Origin: Pseudomonadota bacterium
GTDB taxonomy: Bacteria > Pseudomonadota > Gammaproteobacteria > Xanthomonadales > Xanthomonadaceae
Direction of reading: 5' to 3'
Length of the DNA: 20,762 nucleotides
NCBI GenBank assembly: GCA_023386795.1
Contig: JAEWJB010000098.1
Span: forward strand, 1 to 20,762
The translations under genes and the position numbers were made by a program. This document shows positions 17,454 through 20,762 of this stretch, in pieces; within the stretch, counting starts at the first letter, position 1; every line of letters starts with the position of its first letter. The notes beneath the pieces were generated by a model, which ran no database searches, was not told the origin of the DNA, and was given only the letters and a program-made list of their open reading frames with translations.

Positions 17454-17560
17454 GGCGGCACGCTAGCAGAGTGCCGGGGCCTTTCCATCGTACCTTCGTA
17501 CCAGTCGCGCGGCAGGACGGGACTGCTAATTTCAGCCGATCCCCGTTCTCCCGGATTCCC
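17454..17560. promoter_or_regulatory. Divergent control region between oligomer hydrolase and dehydrogenase
   Basis: A 107-bp region controlling both directions of the 3-hydroxybutyrate genes. Visible structure: an inverted repeat GGCAC-N9-GTGCC (17457-17461 and 17471-17475) and a tandem TCGTACC T TCGTACC (17488-17494 and 17496-17502). Either could be an operator for a regulator of this locus; TAATTT at 17528-17533 is AT-rich and could form part of a -10 for the dehydrogenase. No known binding consensus was matched. Confidence 0.4.
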
Positions 17561-18361
17561 ATGACAGACGCTTTCCTGCAGGGCCGCCACGCATTGGTGA
17601 CCGGCGCGACCTCCGGCATCGGCCTGGCCATCGCCCAGGCGCTGGCCGGGGCCGGCGCGCGCGTGGCGATCAATGGCTTCGGCCTGCCCGCGCAGGTCGA
17701 GCATGCGCTCGCGCTGGCCAGCGGCCCGGGCGGCGTGGCACGCCATGTCGATGCCGACCTGGCCGACGCCGCGCAGATCGAACGCATGATGGCCGCGCTC
17801 GAAGAAGATGGCCCGCTGGACATCGTGGTCAACAATGCCGGCATCCAGCACGCGGTGCCGCTGGCGCAGATGCCCGCCGAGAAGTGGGACGCGGTGCTGG
17901 CGATCAATCTCGGCGCGGCGTTCCACACCATGCGCCACGCGCTGCCCGGCATGGGCGCGCGCGGCTTCGGCCGGGTGGTCAACATTGCCTCCGTGCACGG
18001 ACTCGTCGGCTCGCGCGACAAGGCGCCCTACGTGGCGAGCAAACACGGGCTGGTCGGGCTGAGCAAGGCGGTGGCGCTGGAGTACGCCGCCACCGGCGCG
18101 CGCGACAGCGGTGGCGTCACTGTCAACTGCATCTGCCCGGGCTGGGTGGAGACGCCCCTGATCGAGCCACAGATCGAAGCGCGCCGCGGCGGTGGCAGCC
18201 GCGAGGACGGCGTGCGCGCCCTGCTGGCCGAGAAGCAGCCGAGCCTGCGCATGTCGCTGCCTTCGGACATCGCGTCGCTGGCGCTGTGGCTGTGCCGCCC
18301 GGAGGCGCACAACGTCACCGGCGCCTCCTTCGCGATGGATGGTGGCTGGACCGCCCAATGA
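17561..18361 (+). CDS. bdhA: D-3-hydroxybutyrate dehydrogenase (SDR family)
   Basis: A 266-residue short-chain dehydrogenase that oxidises D-3-hydroxybutyrate to acetoacetate with NAD+. Cofactor motif TGATSGIG (14-21), NNAG (91-94), catalytic N116, S144, Y157 and K161. Substrate residues known from the Pseudomonas fragi enzyme all appear at matching places: Q96 (GIQHAVPL), H146 and K154 (SVHGLVGSRDKAPYVASKHG), W195 (CPGWVETPL), Q204 (EPQI) and W263 (DGGW). This makes it far more specific than a generic SDR call. Compared with the 260-residue enzyme there is a six-residue insertion near TGARDSGG. I took the ATG at 17561 because homology begins there; the frame is open upstream but that part is in the promoter region. 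It lies 16 bp before a response-regulator gene, probably one operon, and is divergent from the oligomer hydrolase. Confidence 0.94.
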   Translation: MTDAFLQGRHALVTGATSGIGLAIAQALAGAGARVAINGFGLPAQVEHALALASGPGGVARHVDADLADAAQIERMMAALEEDGPLDIVVNNAGIQHAVPLAQMPAEKWDAVLAINLGAAFHTMRHALPGMGARGFGRVVNIASVHGLVGSRDKAPYVASKHGLVGLSKAVALEYAATGARDSGGVTVNCICPGWVETPLIEPQIEARRGGGSREDGVRALLAEKQPSLRMSLPSDIASLALWLCRPEAHNVTGASFAMDGGWTAQ

Positions 18362-18377
18362 CGGTAGGCTTGGCGCC

Positions 18378-19043
18378 ATGCCCCATCTGCTGATCGCCGA
18401 CGACCATCCGCTGTTCCGCAGCGCCCTGCGGCAGGCCGCCGCTGATGCGGTCGGCGACCTGCACGTGCGCGAGGCCGCCACGCTGGAACAGGCGCTGGCC
18501 GCGCTCGACGCCGCGCCTGATACCGACCTGATCCTGCTCGACCTGCACATGCCCGGCAGCCACGGGCTCGCGGGGCTGGCGGCGATCCGTGCGCAGCACC
18601 CGGCGGTGGCCGTGATCGTGGTCTCGGCCAACGACGACCCGCAGGTGGTGCGCCGCGCGCTCGACCATGGCGCCGCCGGCTACCTGCCCAAGAGCGCCGG
18701 CCTGGACGAACTGCACCAGGCGATCAACAGCGTGATGGCCTGCGAGCAGTGGCTGCCGGCGTCGCTGAGGGCTTCCGTGCAGCATGCACAGTCTTCCGCG
18801 CACGACAGCGCGCTGGCCTCGCGGCTGGCGAGCCTGTCGCCGCAGCAGTTCCGCGTATTGATCCTGGTCGCGCAGGGCCTGCTCAACAAGCAGATCGCCG
18901 ACCGCCTGGACGTGCAGGAGCGCACGGTGAAGGCGCACCTGTCGGCGATCTTCGAGCGGCTGGGCGTGCGCAACCGCACGCAGGCCTCGGTGGTGTTACG
19001 CGAACTGGAACTGCGCGACCCGTCCCAGCGCATCGACATGTAG
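18378..19043 (+). CDS. LuxR/NarL-type response regulator, CrbR/ErcR-like
   Basis: A 221-residue two-domain regulator. The REC domain (1-120) has D8 and D9 (IADDHPLFR), acceptor D55 (LLDLHMPG), S83 (VVSAND) and K105 (YLPKSAG). The DNA-binding domain (about 150-210) has the LuxR helix-turn-helix LSPQQFRVLILVAQGLLNKQIADRLDVQERTVKAHLSAIFERLGVRNRTQA (152-202). The MPHLLIADDHPLFR start at 18378 fits the usual REC beginning; an upstream in-frame start would lie inside bdhA. The sequence looks like regulators that pair with symporter-linked hybrid kinases (CrbR or ErcR type, which control acetyl-CoA synthetase and carbon use in Vibrio and Pseudomonas), and just such a kinase ends 3 bp away on the other strand. 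It probably shares a transcript with bdhA and may regulate this locus. Confidence 0.9.
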   Translation: MPHLLIADDHPLFRSALRQAAADAVGDLHVREAATLEQALAALDAAPDTDLILLDLHMPGSHGLAGLAAIRAQHPAVAVIVVSANDDPQVVRRALDHGAAGYLPKSAGLDELHQAINSVMACEQWLPASLRASVQHAQSSAHDSALASRLASLSPQQFRVLILVAQGLLNKQIADRLDVQERTVKAHLSAIFERLGVRNRTQASVVLRELELRDPSQRIDM

Positions 19044-19046
19044 GCC

Positions 19047-20762
19047 TCACGAGGCCGTGGGGGCGGCGCGCGCGGCGAGCAGGCGATCGATGATGGATTT
19101 CAGCGCCAGCGGGCGCACCGGCTTGTGCAGCAGCGTCAAGCCGTGTTCGAGCACCGCGCGTCGCGTGGCCAGGCCGTCGTCGGCACTCAGGATCAGCGTG
19201 GGCGCGGCACCGAAGCGCGCGGCCAGATCGGCATGCAGCGCCACGCCGGTATCGTCGTCGGCGAGGTGGTAGTCGAGCAGCCAGACCGCCGCGTCGTAGC
19301 CGTTCTCGAGCAGGGCCGCCGCCTGCGCACGGTCGTGCGCGGTCCGCACCTCGCAGCCCCACCCCCGCAACACGCCGGCCAGCGCCTGCAACGGCTGCGC
19401 TTCGTTGTCCACGGCGAGCACGCGCAGCCCGGCCAGCGCATTGCCCGGGCGCGGCGACGGCGCGGCCACCGCGCGATGCAGCAGCGGCAGGGACAGCGAG
19501 AACACCGTGCCGCGCCCGGGCGTGCTGCGCAGCGCGATCGCGGCGCCGAGCAGGCGCGCGATGCGGTCGGCGATCGCCAGGCCCAGCCCGAGCCCCTGCC
19601 CCGCCGCGCCTTCGCCACGGCGGAATTCCTCGAAGATGGCGCGTTGCTCGGCCGGCGCGATGCCCGGCCCGGTGTCGTGCACTTCGATGCGCACCCGGCC
19701 CTGCGCGTGGCGCACGCCGAGCAGGATGCCGCCGCTTGCGGTGTAGCGCACCGCGTTGGCCAGGAAATTCTGGATCACGCGGCGCAGCAACTGGGGATCG
19801 GCATGCACCCACGCGCGGCTGGCGACATGGTCGAAACGCAGGCCGCGCGCGCGGGCGAGCATGCCGAATTCGGACGCGAGCGGCTCCAGCACGTCGGCCA
19901 AGGGCAGCGCGCGCGGCTGCGGCACCAGGCCGCCGGCTTCCAGGCGCGCGATGTCGAGCAGGCCGGTGAGCAGGTCGGTGGTGGAATCCAATGCGCCGCG
20001 CACCTGCGCGGCGACCTCGCGCTGCTCCGCGCGGACCAACTGCTGGGCCAGCGTATCGGTGAACAGCTGCGCGGCGTGCAGCGGCTGCATCAGGTCGTGG
20101 CCGATGGCGGTGAGGAATCGGCTCTTGGCATCGTTGGCGCGCTCGGCCTCGCGCTTGGCCGCTTCCAGCAGCGCGGTGCGCTCGCCCACGCGCTGTTCCA
20201 GCGTCTCGTTGCTGCGCAGCAGTTCGGCTTCGGTCATGCGGAATGCGGTGACGTCGGTGAAGGTCGCCACGAACCCGCCGCCGGGCATCGGGTTGCCGCG
20301 GATCTCCACGATGCTGCCATCCGGGAACACGCGCTCGGACAGGTGCGCCGTGCCGGCACGCATCAAGGCCAGCCGGCGGTCCACCGCGCGCTCGCTGGCG
20401 CCGCGCTCGGGCATGCGCTGCAGCGCCCAGCGGGTCAGCTCGACGATGGGCGCGCCGACCTGCAACAGTTCGTCGGGAAAGCCGAACATCTGCGCATAGC
20501 GGCGATTCCAGGCCACCAGCCGCTGCTCGCGGTCGATCACGCTGATGCCCTGGCTCATGTTCTGCAATGCGGCTTGCAGGACCTGCTGGTTGAAGCGCAG
20601 GTCCTGCGAGGCTTCGTCCACGATCGCCGCGACCGCCTCCAGCTCGCCGCTCTCGCGGCGCGCGGCATCCAGCAGCAGCCGCGTGGACGCCGAACCGAGT
20701 ACCGCCGACAGCTCCCGCTCCATGGCCGCTTCCACGTTGGCCGGCACCGGGCCGTGGCGCGG
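19047..20762 (-). CDS. Hybrid PAS histidine kinase-receiver, C-terminal part of a symporter-linked (CrbS/NahK-like) sensor
   Basis: The frame runs open to the window edge (no stop between 20747 and 20762), so the N-terminus is missing. A GTG at 20747 is only an internal valine (sequence PRHGPVPANVEAAMERE). Numbered from that valine: PAS_7-type sensor domain (about 50-170; GISVIDREQRLVAWNRRY, IRGNPMPGGGFVATFTDVTAF), coiled coil (170-205), HisKA with H217 in FLTAIGHDLMQPLHAA, ATPase with N331, DTGPGI (358-363) and GQGLGLGL (383-390), and a C-terminal receiver (440-556) with acceptor D492 (WLLDYHLADDDTG) and K542 (LHKPVRP). The linker and PAS region match kinases that carry an N-terminal solute:sodium symporter domain, so I expect about twelve transmembrane helices beyond the edge. 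It converges on the LuxR-type regulator gene. Confidence 0.9.
   Translation of the reverse strand, partial: PRHGPVPANVEAAMERELSAVLGSASTRLLLDAARRESGELEAVAAIVDEASQDLRFNQQVLQAALQNMSQGISVIDREQRLVAWNRRYAQMFGFPDELLQVGAPIVELTRWALQRMPERGASERAVDRRLALMRAGTAHLSERVFPDGSIVEIRGNPMPGGGFVATFTDVTAFRMTEAELLRSNETLEQRVGERTALLEAAKREAERANDAKSRFLTAIGHDLMQPLHAAQLFTDTLAQQLVRAEQREVAAQVRGALDSTTDLLTGLLDIARLEAGGLVPQPRALPLADVLEPLASEFGMLARARGLRFDHVASRAWVHADPQLLRRVIQNFLANAVRYTASGGILLGVRHAQGRVRIEVHDTGPGIAPAEQRAIFEEFRRGEGAAGQGLGLGLAIADRIARLLGAAIALRSTPGRGTVFSLSLPLLHRAVAAPSPRPGNALAGLRVLAVDNEAQPLQALAGVLRGWGCEVRTAHDRAQAAALLENGYDAAVWLLDYHLADDDTGVALHADLAARFGAAPTLILSADDGLATRRAVLEHGLTLLHKPVRPLALKSIIDRLLAARAAPTAS

Noticed and set aside
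17512..17543. Possible fourth REP copy before bdhA (GCAGGACGGGACT ... TTCAGCC)
   Set aside because: It has extra bases inside the stem region, no proper pairing, and lacks the GACC end.
15489..17564. 691-codon open frame opposite the oligomer hydrolase
   Set aside because: Antisense shadow of a gene with signal peptide and catalytic motifs.

Overview
The window is about 20.8 kb of very GC-rich, densely packed bacterial chromosome with no transposase, phage, CRISPR, tRNA or rRNA gene that I can see. Monofunctional RelA, HrpA and RecQ point to a gammaproteobacterium. Two small exported proteins of xanthomonad type, GTAG-type REP repeats like those of Stenotrophomonas, and the 3-hydroxybutyrate gene set suggest Xanthomonadales, perhaps Rhodanobacteraceae (Dyella, Luteibacter or Rhodanobacter relatives). 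The genus is inference.

Left part (1-5847). A partial membrane-anchored repeat protein (1-1219, minus) lies downstream of relA (minus), which has the synthetase signature EFDD and a destroyed hydrolase site. Divergent from relA is a two-gene unit: a 184-residue exported protein and, 4 bp later, a CLC-type chloride transporter or channel with CBS sequence and unusual signature motifs.

Middle part (5848-14108). hrpA, a large DEAH-box RNA helicase, is on the minus strand and divergent from dps, which ends in a strong 16-bp-stem terminator. A SAM-dependent methyltransferase (minus) is divergent from recQ, and recQ is followed by a 160-residue exported protein of unknown function.

Right part (14109-20762). 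This is a signalling and ketone-body catabolism cluster. A cytosolic PAS-HWE histidine kinase and a stand-alone FAT GUY-type receiver overlap by ATGA on the minus strand. Next comes a secreted 3-hydroxybutyrate-oligomer hydrolase (minus), divergent from D-3-hydroxybutyrate dehydrogenase (plus). The dehydrogenase is followed 16 bp later by a LuxR-type response regulator, which converges with a 3-bp gap on a hybrid histidine kinase of the solute:sodium-symporter-linked kind whose N-terminus lies outside the window. The likely logic (inference) is to cleave 3-hydroxybutyrate oligomers outside the cytoplasm, take up and oxidise the monomer to acetoacetate, and adjust the pathway through one or both two-component systems.

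Three short palindromic repeats of the GTAG REP class sit exactly at gene 3' ends (clcA-like gene, methyltransferase, FAT GUY receiver). Two supply the stop codon of the gene they follow and one encodes the C-terminus of a gene. Their stems show one compensatory base-pair change. All gaps between genes are under 150 bp; those with visible content are listed.
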